From Clusia tigrina (lineage: Eukaryota > Arthropoda > Insecta > Diptera > Clusiidae): 64,000 nt of DNA. Below the pieces are notes generated by a model. That model had not been told where the DNA came from and did no database searches. It was given only the letters and a program-made list of their open reading frames with translations. Position numbers and translations under genes: made by a program. The DNA lies in NCBI GenBank assembly GCA_920105625.2, contig OV050032.1, forward strand, positions 199,213,291-199,277,290, written 5' to 3'. Shown here in pieces: positions 46,356 to 56,515 of this stretch (position 1 is the first letter of the stretch; each line of letters starts with the position of its first letter).

Positions 46356-46989
46356 AGAGACCCGCTTTCGACAACCCATTCTACCACTATAGTAAGTTAA
46401 TCGAAGTTGAACCCATTCTGCATGCCGGTGCGAACATGTCATTAGCCCACATACTCACATATTGTGTCCCACATAATATCTTCAACGTATGCAAACCCAC
46501 ATAGAAAAGTCTTCATTCATAGGACGCTATAAAACACGTCAGCATGGGACGTCTCAGAAGCTGAGCTGATATCGACACCACTCCACCGAGCTAGTTGGGG
46601 GTTGCCTCACGTGTATATGAACCCTCTTAGTACTCATAGTAATCACTTTGGTTGCAGATGTCCTTCTAACATTACAAAGGAAACATCTTCGGTCATTGGT
46701 TGGGGTAATCACAGGGCATACTAGGGGGGGGGGGGGGGCATCATATGGCCATCATAGACATCATTGAGAGTCTCAACTGAGTCTCCTGTCTGAAGGAATC
46801 AACAGCACGGCTCAGAGCATTTTCTCTGGCAGAATATGGAGACGCATGAGAGGGGTCAGATGTTTTGGGAATGGATAACGTATATTCCTTATCCCTGGAC
46901 AGACTGCTGAGATTCATAAAAGAGTCAAAGAAATTTGAAGAGGTATAACTTCACTTTCACAATCCTCTATGCCCCCCTTCGCCTAAATA
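46356..46989. other. Intron 1 stretch with a 15-base G run
   Basis: A pure run of 15 G's lies at 46724-46738. Otherwise nothing is recognised. Confidence 0.6.
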
Positions 46990-47625
46990 TTTCCAGGCGT
47001 ATAGAACAAATCTACTTCTTCGGCGGCTCTCCGGTCTATCCTATTTCGATCTAATCACTACAATGACCATCAATGCCTGAGTGCTTGGAGACCTCCTTCT
47101 TCGATGGATCTTCGGCCTACCATACTTCTATCTGATCACTTTGGTTAGTACAATGGGCATCAATGCCTGAGTGCTTGGAGACCTACTTCTTCGCCGGTTC
47201 TCCGGCCTACCATACTTCTATCTAATCACTTTGGTTAGTACAATGAGCATCAATGCCTAAGAGCTTGGAGACCTCCTTCTTCGGCGGTTCTCAGGCCTAT
47301 CCCACTTCTATCTATCTACTTCTATCTGATCACTTTGGTTAGTACAATGGGCATCAATGCCTGAGTGCTTGGAGACCTCCTTCTTCGCCGGTTCTCCGGC
47401 CTACCCTACTTCTATCTAATCACTTTGGTTATTACAATGGGCATCAATACCTGAGAGCTTGGAGACCTCCTTCTTTGGCGACTCTCCGGCTTAGCCCACT
47501 TCTATCTATCTACTTCTCTCTAATCACTTTGGTTAGTAAAACGGGCATCATTGCCTGAGTGCTTGGAGACCTCCTTCTTTGGCGGTTCTACAGCCTACCC
47601 TACTTCCATTCTATTCTAAACAATT
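46990..47625. repeat. Tandem series of dispersed repeat family D, about six to seven copies
   Basis: Repeated blocks with CATCAATGCCTGAGTGCTTG, GAGACCTCCTTCTTCGGCGG and TCTCCGGCCTACCC, separated by ACTTCTATCTAATCACTTTG. Copies lie near 47000 (partial), 47065, 47155, 47245, 47345, 47440 and 47545. Spacing varies (about 90-110 bp) because the linker is sometimes duplicated. Confidence 0.92.
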
Positions 47626-47639
47626 TGGTTCACAATATG

Positions 47640-47738
47640 GTATATTTTTTATATGAAGTTTATATATGTCATTTATATAGTATATATATCATATATATAG
47701 TTTATATATATCATATATACGAGTATATACGAGTAGTT

Positions 47739-47817
<79 letters not shown>
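47640..47817. repeat. (TA)n-rich block with a long pure TA run
   Basis: TATATCAT-like motifs lead into an uninterrupted TA run of about 35 units (roughly 47743-47814). It ends about 50 bp from the donor site of transporter exon 1. Confidence 0.95.
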
Positions 47818-47819
<2 letters not shown>

Positions 47820-47866
47820 TACCAATATACTATATTCATACTATATAGAATTAAAAGTCTACTCAC

Positions 47867-48194
47867 CCAGTTCAGCGTAACACAGTGCTCCCACCATACT
47901 AAGCACTCCGCACAATATCCACACCACCAGCGACTGTCCAATTGAGCCGGAGTAGAGCAGCACCCCTTTGGGACTGACAAATATGCCGGCGCCCACAATC
48001 ACGCCCACAATGATGGCCACGCCATCCAGCAGGCCGATGCGTTTTTTGAGCTTAACGCCGGACCCTTCACTCGAACTGTCCGAATTGGCGGAATTGTTCA
48101 CTTGTTTGTCCACCGAGGCGGTGGAGAAGGAGGTGGTGGGCGTGTTAAACACTTGACGCGGCACTAAATTATCGCTGGCCTGAACGCGAGCCAT
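47867..48194 (-). CDS. mnd: Amino-acid transporter exon 1 (first coding exon), minidiscs-like
   Basis: ATG at 48194-48192 in a good context (AGAACATGG). The exon encodes residues 1-109 and the first base of codon 110, and ends at the donor GTGAGT. Residues 1-47 are a Ser/Asn/Thr-rich cytosolic N-terminus. TM1 starts at about 53 ([14 protein letters not shown]) and contains the GAGIF loop at 68-72, followed by VSPKGVL. This is the APC-fold substrate-binding signature. TM2 (about 86-106) ends in GALCYAELG. Joined to the other exons it gives a 509-residue SLC7 light chain with about 12 helices, close to the family's usual length. It is most like y+LAT/LAT members and, among fly paralogues, minidiscs. 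The paralogue assignment is from memory of the family, without alignment. Such proteins exchange large neutral and/or cationic amino acids at the plasma membrane. Confidence 0.93.
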
Positions 48195-49288
48195 GTTCTT
48201 TGGGAGTTTTGTGAGCGGTCTTTTTAAGTTTTTCCGCTTCGGTGGGAATTTCTATTTTTTATATTTTTTGGAGAGTTTTTTCAATTCGCTTTTTTAGTTA
48301 TAAATTTTATGAATTTATTTAATTTAATTGTAAATTACTTAATTAATAAATTTTGACTATTGTTAGTGTTACTATTGTTGTTGTTACTGTTGTTGTTGTT
48401 GTTGTTGTTGTTGTGGGTAGTGAAGTTAACCGAACTTTCGTTTGGTGGTGGCGGCGTGAAAGTCTTGGCAGAGATTGCATCAGCCCAAGCACCAAAGACC
48501 AAGCGCCGGAAGTCTGCTTGTGAGCTGCTGAGCCGGCGGGCGGAGGGGCCGAGGGGCGGCGGGTGGCGCACGCAGCAGATCGCCTTTCTGGGGGCTGGTA
48601 AATGGTCAACTGGATTTTGGCGTTAATGTGCACCAACCTAACATTCTTCGTTCTTCGAGCGTCGTGCTTCGCAGTCGCGGCTCTGCCCCAAAATGTGCTT
48701 CAAAATAATTTTATTTAACTTCGCTTTTGCTGTTGAAATTGTTTTAATTAAACTTTTTTGTTATAGAAACCACATGTCTTGTTTTGTTGTTGTTGTTGTT
48801 GTTGCGGCTGTCGCAGTACTTGCTCTTGCTGTTGTTGTTGTTCTAGTTGTGCTGCTGTTGTTGTTGTTGTGGTGCTTTTATCTGTGCGCTGAGGTGTCGC
48901 TTTCAAAGACAGCACAAAAAAAGAACTAAATATGGTAAAAATTTTATTTCAAGCTGGTGTTTTTTTGTGTTTTTTGTTTTTTTTTGTTTTTTTTTTGTTT
49001 TTTTGTTGGTTTTTTTATTTCTTTTATTTACTGAGTTGTTTTCATTTATTTAAAATTTTTTTTCTCGTTTTTATGTTTTGTTTTTTGTGTGTTTCAATTT
49101 AGCACGTGTGCTTATTTCATTTTCCAAGCAGCATTCGTGAAGCTTAATTTTAAATTTAAAATTGTTTCTTTTGCTTGTTTATAAATTATATTTTGTGTTT
49201 TATGCAGACGAGATTTAAGGTTTTTTTTTTTTAATTATTTATTCAGAAACAAACTCACACAAGCGTCGATTGACTCACGCTGCCCGGA
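48195..49288 (-). other. mnd: Transporter 5'UTR / leader region
   Basis: AT-rich DNA between the putative start site and the ATG. It carries (TTG)n runs at 48360-48415 and 48783-48870, a T-rich tract at 48960-49080 and a GC-rich pocket at 48430-48600. A GTGAGT donor-like site at 49278 could open a 5'UTR intron, but I could not fix a matching acceptor. Small open frames here are shadows of the triplet runs. Confidence 0.4.
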
Positions 49289-49325
49289 CACGTCTTTATA
49301 ATTCACGCGCCTAACTCGCACTGAA
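49289..49325 (-). promoter_or_regulatory. mnd: Inr + DPE core promoter, TATA-less
   Basis: On the minus strand a TTCAGT initiator core places +1 at the A at 49322. The DPE AGACGTG lies at 49295-49289, which is exactly +28 to +34 and a perfect match to RGWCGTG. No TATA box lies upstream. Fly Inr/DPE promoters need precisely this spacing, so a chance match is unlikely but not excluded. Two further TCAGTT motifs overlap just upstream (49327-49338). The orientation and the 1128-bp distance to the ATG suit the transporter gene. Confidence 0.6.
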
Positions 49326-49329
49326 CTGA

Positions 49330-50096
49330 ACTGAAGTTCAGAATTTTATGAGCACAGAGACAGCTGCAAGCAAGCAAGCAGTCAGCCAGTCAGCCAGTCA
49401 GCCAGTCAGTCTGCTAGCTCTTGCTAGCTAGTCAGTCAAGCAGCCAACCAAGCAAACTTCGACCAACCATCGACCGAACATGCCGTATCAGCCTTAACAA
49501 AACGGTAAAAGCAGCTTCAGCTGCTTCACTCACTTGCTGCGGTCTCGCATTTCGCTCGTTTCGGCATTTAGTCTAACGCGGAATAATGCCTCCTGCGGTA
49601 CGTCTGTCTGTCCGCGTGTGTCTTCTAACGACCCATGATGTGGAAGCGTTTTGCTTTTGTCCGTTTTCTGGGCAACCTACTCATTTACTATCTCTCTCCT
49701 CATAAAATGTACACCGGCAATTTCGAGGAATATGGACGAAATTGCCAAAAATCTTCACCACTCCCTCAGGGAGGAAGACGGAGGGAAGAGAGTGCCCAGC
49801 AAACCGCTGTCGATAAGCGTTCTTTCCCTACCTGGTCTCTCTCACACGCTCATTTCACAAAAAGTTGGGATGAGTGCGATTTACCTGAGAAACATTTTGT
49901 CCGTCTTCAGCTGGTTTCAACTATTGTTAAGGGTTGGAAAGGATGGCTTAAGTTTCTAACACACATAAATTGACACCCTACTTTTGGTAGTATATATTAA
50001 CATTCATATGATACTAGTACGTTTATAAATATAATGTAGAAATGGAAAAACCGGCCACTCCGGCTTAAGTGAACTTTGCAATTCCCACAAAGAACA
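49330..50096. other. Upstream flank of the transporter promoter
   Basis: Contains AAGCAAGCAAGCAG and CAGTCAGCCAGTCAGCC short repeats (about 49365-49440), which are typical of fly promoter-proximal DNA. The overlapping frames at 49635-49973 have no known domain. Confidence 0.45.
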
Positions 50097-51592
50097 GAAT
50101 TGTTTCATCTGCGAAGATGTCTGTAGTTGAGTACTGGAACAGAGAGAGAGAAGAACTGTTTCATCTCCGAAGATCTCTGTAGTTGAGTACAGGAGCAGAG
50201 AGAGAGAGAGAGAGAGAGAGAAGAACTGTTTCATCTGCGTAGATCTCTGTAGTTGAATACAGGAGCAGAGAGAGAAGAACTGTTTCATCTGCGAAGATCT
50301 CTGTAGTTGAGTACAGAAGCAGAGAGAGAAGAACTGTTTCAGCTGCGAAGATTTCTGTAATTGAGTACAGGAGCAGAGAGAGAGAGAGAGAGAGAGAAGA
50401 ACTGTTTCATCTTCGAAGATTTCTGTAGTTGAGTACAGAAGCAGAGAGAGAAGAACTGTTGCATCTGCGAAGATCTCTGTAGTTGAGTACAGGAGCAGAG
50501 AGAGAGAAGAACTGTTTCATCTGCGAAGATTTCTGTAATTGAGTACAGGAGCAGAGAGAGAGAGAGAGAGAGAAGAACTGTTTCATCTTCGAAGATTTCT
50601 GTAGTTGAGTACAGAAGCAGAGAGAGAAGAATTGTTTCATCTTCGAAGATTTCTGTAGTTGAGTACAGGACCAGAGAGAGAAGAACTGTTTCATCTGCGA
50701 AGATCTGTGTAGTTGAGTACAGAAGCAGAGAGAGAAGAACTGTTGCATCTGCGAAGATCTCTGTAGTTGAGTACAGGAGCAGAGAGAGAGAGAAGAACTG
50801 TTTCATCTTTGAAGATTTCTGTGGTTGAGTACAGGAGCAGAGAGAGAGAGAGAAGAACTGTTTCATCTTTGAAGATTTCTGTGGTTGAGTACAGGAGCAG
50901 AGAGAGAAGAACTGTTTCATCTTTGAAGATTTCTGTGGTTGAGTACAGGAGCGGAGAGAGAAGAACTGTTTCATCTGCGTATATTTCTGTGGTTGTGTAC
51001 AGGAGCAGAGAGAGAGAGAGAGAAGAACTGTTTCATCTTTGAAGATTTCTGTGGTTGAGTACAGGACCAGAGAGAGAAGAACTGTTTCATCTGCGAAGAT
51101 CTCTGTAGTTGAGTACAGGAGCAGAGAGAGAGAGAGAAGAACTGTTTCATCTTTGAAGATTTCTGTGGTTGAGTACAGGAGCAGAGAGAGAGAGAGAGAA
51201 GAACTGTTTCATCTTTGAAGATTTCTGTGGTTGAGTACAGGAGCAGAGAGAGAAGAACTGTTTCATCTTTGAAGATTTCTGTGGTTGAGTACAGGAGCGG
51301 AGAGAGAAGAACTGTTTCATCTGCGTAGATTTCTGTGGTTGTGTACAGGAGCAGAGAGAGAGAGAGAGAAGAACTGTTTCATCTTTGAAGATTTCTGTGT
51401 TTGAGTACAGAAGCAGAGAGAGAAGAACTGTTTCAGCTTCGAAGATTTCTGTAATTGAGTACAGGAGCAGAGAGAGAGAAGAACTGTTTCATCTGCGTAG
51501 ATCTCTGTAGTTGAGTACAGGAGCAGAGAGAGGGAAGAACTGTTTCATCTTTGAAGATCTCTGTAGTTGAGTACAGGACCAGAGACAGAATT
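50097..51592. repeat. About 50-bp repeat with embedded variable GA run, about 26 copies
   Basis: Unit: GAAGAACTGTTTCATCTGCG, AAGATCTCTGTAGTTGAGTA, CAGGAGCAGA, then a GA run of varying length. The core is nearly constant (TGCG or TTCG or TTTG, TCTCT or TTTCT, GTAG or GTGG), while the GA run varies from about 4 to more than 10 dinucleotides. It is a microsatellite nested in a minisatellite. The minus-strand frames (MKQFFSLCSCTQ type) are by-products. Confidence 0.96.
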
Positions 51593-52799
51593 TCTAGTTG
51601 TATTGCTGCATGGGCGCTCACCCACACTCAACTTAGGTGGTTAGTACGGGTGCAGCGCCCCTTCCGTGGTATCCATTATTTGTTCCTGAGTGTGCTTTTT
51701 CACTTCCACCTAAATCTAAACCTATTGTTGGTGTGAGTTTAGCATCAAATCCCTCAGTAATCTGAGCAGTAGAATCAAACTCGAATATACTAACAGCAGC
51801 TAGTTCCTCATCCCTACTAACAGGTGCTAGTACTCATTCCTCCTGAGCTTGCAGTCATAGTTAAATTATGGTGGAAGATACAATCATAATAATAACAGGA
51901 TATATCAAATCGCTCTAGAGTCAAAGCTACGATTTATATGTGGTGGCAAATTTCTATCGAACCTTTCACTCAAGAGCGAAATGATACCTCTTTGTGTACC
52001 TTCTTCATCATGGAGCATCATCATTGCCATGGAAATGTCACTAAAAGTGAATTGTCTCATTATATTGTATAAGTTTCAAATTACTATAAACACATTGAAC
52101 AAATCAACCTAATTGGGGGAGTAACAATTGGCCTGGATGCCAGGATCTCATTGCATTTCTTACTTGCCATGAATATTTGACATTTCATACTCATAATTCT
52201 CCCTTAAACTTTTACCTGGGAATTAGTTTGCTATGAGGAGCTTGGTAGGCCAACTAGAATTACTATACCAGGTGATGCAACTATAAAGAGAAGAGTGAAT
52301 ATTGTATTGGAGATGACTGCTAAATGACAGTGAAATATTTGTACTATCAAGAGTGCAGTATACCATTTTGGACTGATTACTCTTATTTTGATGCGTGGAA
52401 CTATTTCCGGGATTCGGGGAATTGTCATTAAAACCACCAACAAATTATAATTTTGGCTGCCAATTAATAAGAGATGAGAGTGACAAACATTTTTAATGAA
52501 TTTACTGTGTATCAATTTTGTATTCTATCGTTCCGGAAGGTAGGTCACATTGTATCACCACGTAGAGTAACTCCACTGTAAGCTTAAACAAACTGGACAT
52601 CATAGTAGACTATGTGATATATTTAATATCAGGCTTCGAGCACTGAAATTCATAAAACTTCAATAGGTCTGTAAGATATTCAACCACACATTACCTTACA
52701 GACGACTTGAGGGCGTGTCTTGTCGGTCGTACACTTAGCAATGGGTCCATGGAACTGTATTTTAACTTATATTCTATTATATCTTACACCATAATTAAT
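51593..52799. other. Intergenic, nothing recognised
   Basis: Apparently single-copy AT-rich DNA. The minus-strand frame 52515-52231 has a few hydrophobic stretches but no family signature. Confidence 0.5.
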
Positions 52800-53280
52800 T
52801 AAGAGAGCAAGCTGTTGGGGGAATGAGTACTAGCTACAGAGGCCTTCGACTCGAAGACAAACGATTTATTAGAATGAAGCATTTTTGAGACCAAGCCCGG
52901 GGCAGGATTTGACCGGTATTTTAAATGGTATAGAATAGTTTTGAGTATATTTTTCAATATGATTGAACACTGATCGAATATGTTTTGAGTCGAAATTGCA
53001 GACCAATGTCTCCAAATCGATACCTGCAATGCAGACTTTCTTAGGAATTTCCTCACCGGCACTTACTTCTCGCTCACTCATATAACAAAAAGGGGCTTCT
53101 ACCCGGTAATAGTAGTAGAGTATTTATTATTATATCTTATACCATTAATAATTATGACTGCAAGGGTTCAGGGGAAGGTCTCAGTAGTTACTCCAGGTGT
53201 CGAATTGAAGACATTGGTCTGCAATTTGGACTCAAAGAGAAAATATTCTTTTAGAAAGAAGCATTTTTGAGACCCAGCCC
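52800..53280. repeat. 34-bp inverted repeat pair within two related blocks
   Basis: 52987-53020 is the reverse complement of 53200-53233 at 31 of 34 positions (core ATTGCAGACCAATGTCT). In contrast, GAAGCATTTTTGAGACC and CCCGGGGCAGGATTTGA occur in the same direction at about 52876-52910 and 53259-53293. The locus is thus a partly inverted, partly direct duplication of one element, probably the tRNA-derived one next to it. Confidence 0.8.
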
Positions 53281-53346
53281 GGGGCAGGATTTGAACCTGC
53301 GATGCTCTGAGTGTGAGTCTACCAATCTTGCCACTAGACCCCAGAG
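53275..53346 (-). pseudogene. tRNA-derived sequence (tRNA pseudogene or SINE head)
   Basis: On the minus strand a B box GGTTCAAATCC (53298-53288) sits inside a perfect T-stem (GCAGG/CCTGC). An A-box-like TAGTGGCAAGATTGG lies at 53336-53322, within a GTCTA/TAGAC D-arm. The acceptor stem pairs poorly and the anticodon arm cannot be folded convincingly, so I do not call a functional tRNA. A second copy broken inside the B box lies at about 52895-52912, which favours a dispersed tRNA-derived SINE. Confidence 0.6.
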
Positions 53347-53691
53347 GGCGACTGTTAATAGAAGTAATTCTGCCTCAGCAATTAATCTGATTTGTTAACA
53401 TGACTCGCTCACCTTCCTTATCTCTCCCTAACTCTTTCTTTCTCTCTATCACTGTGACGATAACTTACGCCACTGTCTCTCTCTTCATTACTATATTTCT
53501 TTCTCTCTCTCTTTCTTTCTCTCGTTTCCATGAGTTTTTTAGTGGCTGAGAATATGAATAGAAATAATTCTACCCTCAGCAGTTAGTCTGATTTGTTAAC
53601 ATGACTCGCTCACCCTCCTTATCTCTCCCTATATCTTTCTTTCTCTCTATCACTGTGTAGGTATCTTCCTCCATTATCTCTCTCTCTTTTA

Positions 53692-53725
<34 letters not shown>

Positions 53726-53955
53726 GTTTCCATGAGTTTGTTAGTGGGTAAGAATAAGAATAGAAGTAATTTTGCCCTCAGCAATTAATCTGATTTGTTA
53801 ACATGACTCGCTCACCCTCCTTATATATCTTACGATATCTTCCTCCACTGTCTCTCTCTTTCTCTCTTTCTTTCTTTATCTCTTTCTCTCTTTCTCTCTT
53901 TCTTTTTTCTCTCTATCTCCCTTTCTTTCTCTCTCCCTCTCTTTCTCTCGCTAAG
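53347..53955. repeat. About 200-bp repeat, three copies, pyrimidine-rich
   Basis: The segment CAGCAATTAATCTGATTTGT followed by TAACATGACTCGCTCACC starts near 53375, 53578 and 53778. Each is followed by a TCTCTCTTTCT tract and ends with CTCTCGTTTCCATGAGTTT, or with CTCTCGCTAAG in the last copy. The unit is about 200 bp. Confidence 0.9.
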
Positions 53956-55499
53956 AAAAACCCATTGTTATTTGTATCTAATATTACGATATGGTTTTCC
54001 AAGACGCGTCCTGCGGCTTAAGGTGATAATCCTGATATATCCCATACACATCTGTGTCGGTCTTATAGACCTAAGTGAAATGTACCAAAGTTCTCCGTTT
54101 CTATTATCTCCAAAAATGACATTTTTGCATGAAATTTTCATGAGTTCGAGTACTTATCGAAAGGGCCCCAGTTTTCGGAGTCTACAAAAACATAGTATAT
54201 ATAAATACTTCAGGGAGTACTAGTACCACGGATCGCAAGGACCTATAATATGAAAGAGAACACAATTCTCAGATTTAGATTTATGCCTGGTAATGCATAG
54301 GACTCAACCCAATCGTGTTGGAGTGGCCCAGATCAAAGAGTGTTTGTTCTAAAAATGGGGACTTCCCCATTTCAATAAGGTTTAATTAATCGATCAAAGT
54401 GATTGAATAATGCGGAGTAATCAGTAACATACTCTCTGGCTATGGAAGCATCCACCTGTACCAATATTTTTATCATGCATCTTTACTTTCTTGTGAGACA
54501 CTCCAATCTTGTTGATCCACTCTCGTCTGAGAAAGACGTGTTTGATTTCTTTGACGTCACGAGGAGATTGACGAATAGAGTCTGATAGAAGGGCACCTTC
54601 CAGCCGCCATACCAAAGTAACGAGTTACACTTCGCAATCAGCGAATCGCTCTCTATTTGTGTACTCGCTGCATACTCGTCTACTCTTTGGCGACTGGTGA
54701 CTGAGCTCCAGTTTTGCCTCATTCTTGATTTAGTTTTTTTCCTCATTGATTCACTTTAATTATTTGTTCAGTCTTTAAAGAATTAATTCCAAATTGGAAT
54801 TCAAATGAAACATTGCACCTCACTCCCAAGTATGCGAAATTATTTGGGTCGTTATACGAGCAGTGGTCATGCAAGAATTCCAACCTGACTGTCCTCCACC
54901 AGACCAGCAAGTTTGCACTGCCTTGGACTGGTACGGAACCGGGCAAACTATTTCAGCTTCAGCTTCAAGTGTTGGCCCGCCAAAAAGTAAAAAACGATAT
55001 AAAATTGAAATAAAAAAGTTGGAAAAAATGCTGGCATAGAACGATTTTTGTCATTTGTGTGACTATCTTTATTTGGCTGTGTCTGCTGCTTGGTTTGCGA
55101 AGGGGGTCTCGGAGTTGCCTCTCCGAACATATCTTTGCGCCGGCGCTGCCTGCTGCTTGGCTTGTGTGTGTACATGCTCGAATTTGGTCTGAGTTGGCCT
55201 TGAATTTTCAGCACTTCAATTTGTTTGCTATCAATTCGAAGCGCAAACACCATTTTATCAAATTGGCCTGTTAGGACAAAGCACGCCTGGGCCGTGACTC
55301 ACAGTCCCTTTCCGTGTTATCAGTTAATTTGTGTGGTTATTTTTACATTCATATCTGTGGCAGGAATTAACATTAGAGAAGGGTGATCACCACCAGGCAC
55401 TGTAGGGCAAATCGACAAAAATGTGTGTACTCGAATGAGCCAACAATATTTCCATTTCCTTGAACTGGTTATGGAATGTCCTTATTGGACATAAACTGG
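53956..55499. other. Intergenic, nothing firmly recognised
   Basis: The stretch 55040-55265 is GC-richer, seems single-copy and could be regulatory, but it has no coding signature. Minus-strand frames at 54746-54421 and 54946-54743 have gene-like composition, but I recognise no domain or splice logic. Confidence 0.4.
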
Positions 55500-55830
55500 G
55501 TGTTTTGGAAATAGTGTCCTCAAATCTCTTGAAGATCGAGGAGTCTTTATACTCATTCTAGAATTTCCATACTGGGTCTTTTGCTAATATTTTCCTCTAA
55601 TCTCTTGAAGATCGAAGAGTCTTTATACTCGTTCTAGAATTTCCTTACTGGGTCTTTTGTTAATATTCACCTCAAATCCCTTGAAAGTCCAGGATTCTTT
55701 ACACTTGTTATAGAATTACCTTACTGGGTCTTTTGGTAATATTCTCCTCAAATCTCTTGAAGATCGAGGAGTCTGTAAGCTCGTTATAGAATGTCGAGGA
55801 GTCTTTATACTTCACCTAAGCTATCGGCTA
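55500..55830. repeat. 76-bp tandem repeat, about four copies
   Basis: The marker TCTCTTGAAGATCGAGGAGT recurs at 76, 76 and 75 bp spacing (cores near 55528, 55604, 55680 and 55755), with TTTCCNTACTGGGTCTTTTG between. The last unit is shortened. Confidence 0.93.
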
Positions 55831-55834
55831 TGTA

Positions 55835-56110
55835 GCTCAATGGTCTTCAATTGGAAGAGTGCTGGGAGAACCCTTTTCTACTACTGTTATCCGGCCAACC
55901 CCACTGCTTCTTGATGGATATTTAAGCGCAGTAATACTAATGATTGGATTCCATGCACCAAGGTGGGCGACGCAGGAGAGGAAGACCACCACCAAGTTCA
56001 GCAGGACTTGGCTGGACGCCGCATTTCCAACTGGCGTCACCGTGCGCTTAGCAGAGGCGACTGACTTATGCGGCATTGACCCACTAGGGTGGTTCGGCAG
56101 CTAAGAAGAA
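55835..56110 (+). mobile_element. Possible LINE RT C-terminal fragment
   Basis: Reading 55976-56052 gives VQQDLAGRRISNWRHRALSR. This resembles the extreme C-terminus of several insect LINE polymerases (GRP..RW...V..DL....I.NWR..A..R..WR). The preceding frame carries RRRRGRP. Upstream, TAGCTCAATGG looks like a tRNA A box without a matching B box. The evidence is short. Confidence 0.35.
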
Positions 56111-56201
56111 GGAGACTAATGACCGGTCGTTCATTTCTAAGGAATGACGAAACTGTGATTCGGTGTGGGAATGAACTCAATGGAATACTTTGTTATACCT
56201 G

Positions 56202-56515
56202 AGGAAGTTGAACAAGCAAATGGGGAAGAAACAGGCAAATGGAGAAGTTGAACAAGCAAATGGGGAAGTTAATCAAGCAAATGGGGAAGTTAAACAAGCA
56301 AATGGGGAAGTTGAACAAGCTAATGGGGAAGAAATAGGCAAATCTGGAAGTTGAACAAGCAAATGGGGAAGTTAAAGAAGCAAATCTGGAAGTTAATCAA
56401 GCAAATGGGGAAGTTAAACAAGCAAATGGGGAAGAAACAAGCAAATGGGGAAGAAACAGGCAAAAGGGGAAGTTGAACAAACAAATGGGGAAGCTAAACA
56501 AGCAAATGCCAAGTC
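56202..56515. repeat. About 21-bp tandem repeat (GTTGAACAAGCAAATGGGGAA)
   Basis: About 15 units alternating among GTTGAACAAGCAAATGGGGA, GTTAAACAAGC and GAAACAGGCAAATGG versions. Confidence 0.94.

Larger units (their letters stand above)
25956..47866 (-). other. mnd: Transporter intron 1 (about 21.9 kb), repeat-filled
   Basis: The donor GTGAGT at 47866 and acceptor TTTTTCTAG ending at 25956 are joined in phase 1 (G|GC, Gly110). The intron holds two substantial LINE remnants, a LINE tail and many tandem arrays (31-, 112-, 132-, 86-, 32-, 47-, 21-, 24- and 12-bp units and family D). I see no nested gene. First introns of fly genes often hold enhancers, but nothing here identifies one. Confidence 0.88.

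Noticed and set aside
50339..50974. 211-codon frame of the MKQFFSLCSCTQ type
   Set aside because: It lies fully inside the array of about 50-bp units and its frame depends on chance GA-run lengths.
53275..53346. Functional tRNA gene
   Set aside because: The B box and T-stem are good, but the acceptor and anticodon arms do not fold. A second broken copy nearby points to a tRNA-derived repeat.
54421..54946. Minus-strand frames as exons of an unknown gene or transposase
   Set aside because: The composition is plausible, but no motif, catalytic residues or matching splice phases could be found.
55840..55880. tRNA gene starting GGCTATGTAGCTCAATGG
   Set aside because: The A-box-like sequence has no B box at the right distance and no cloverleaf pairing.
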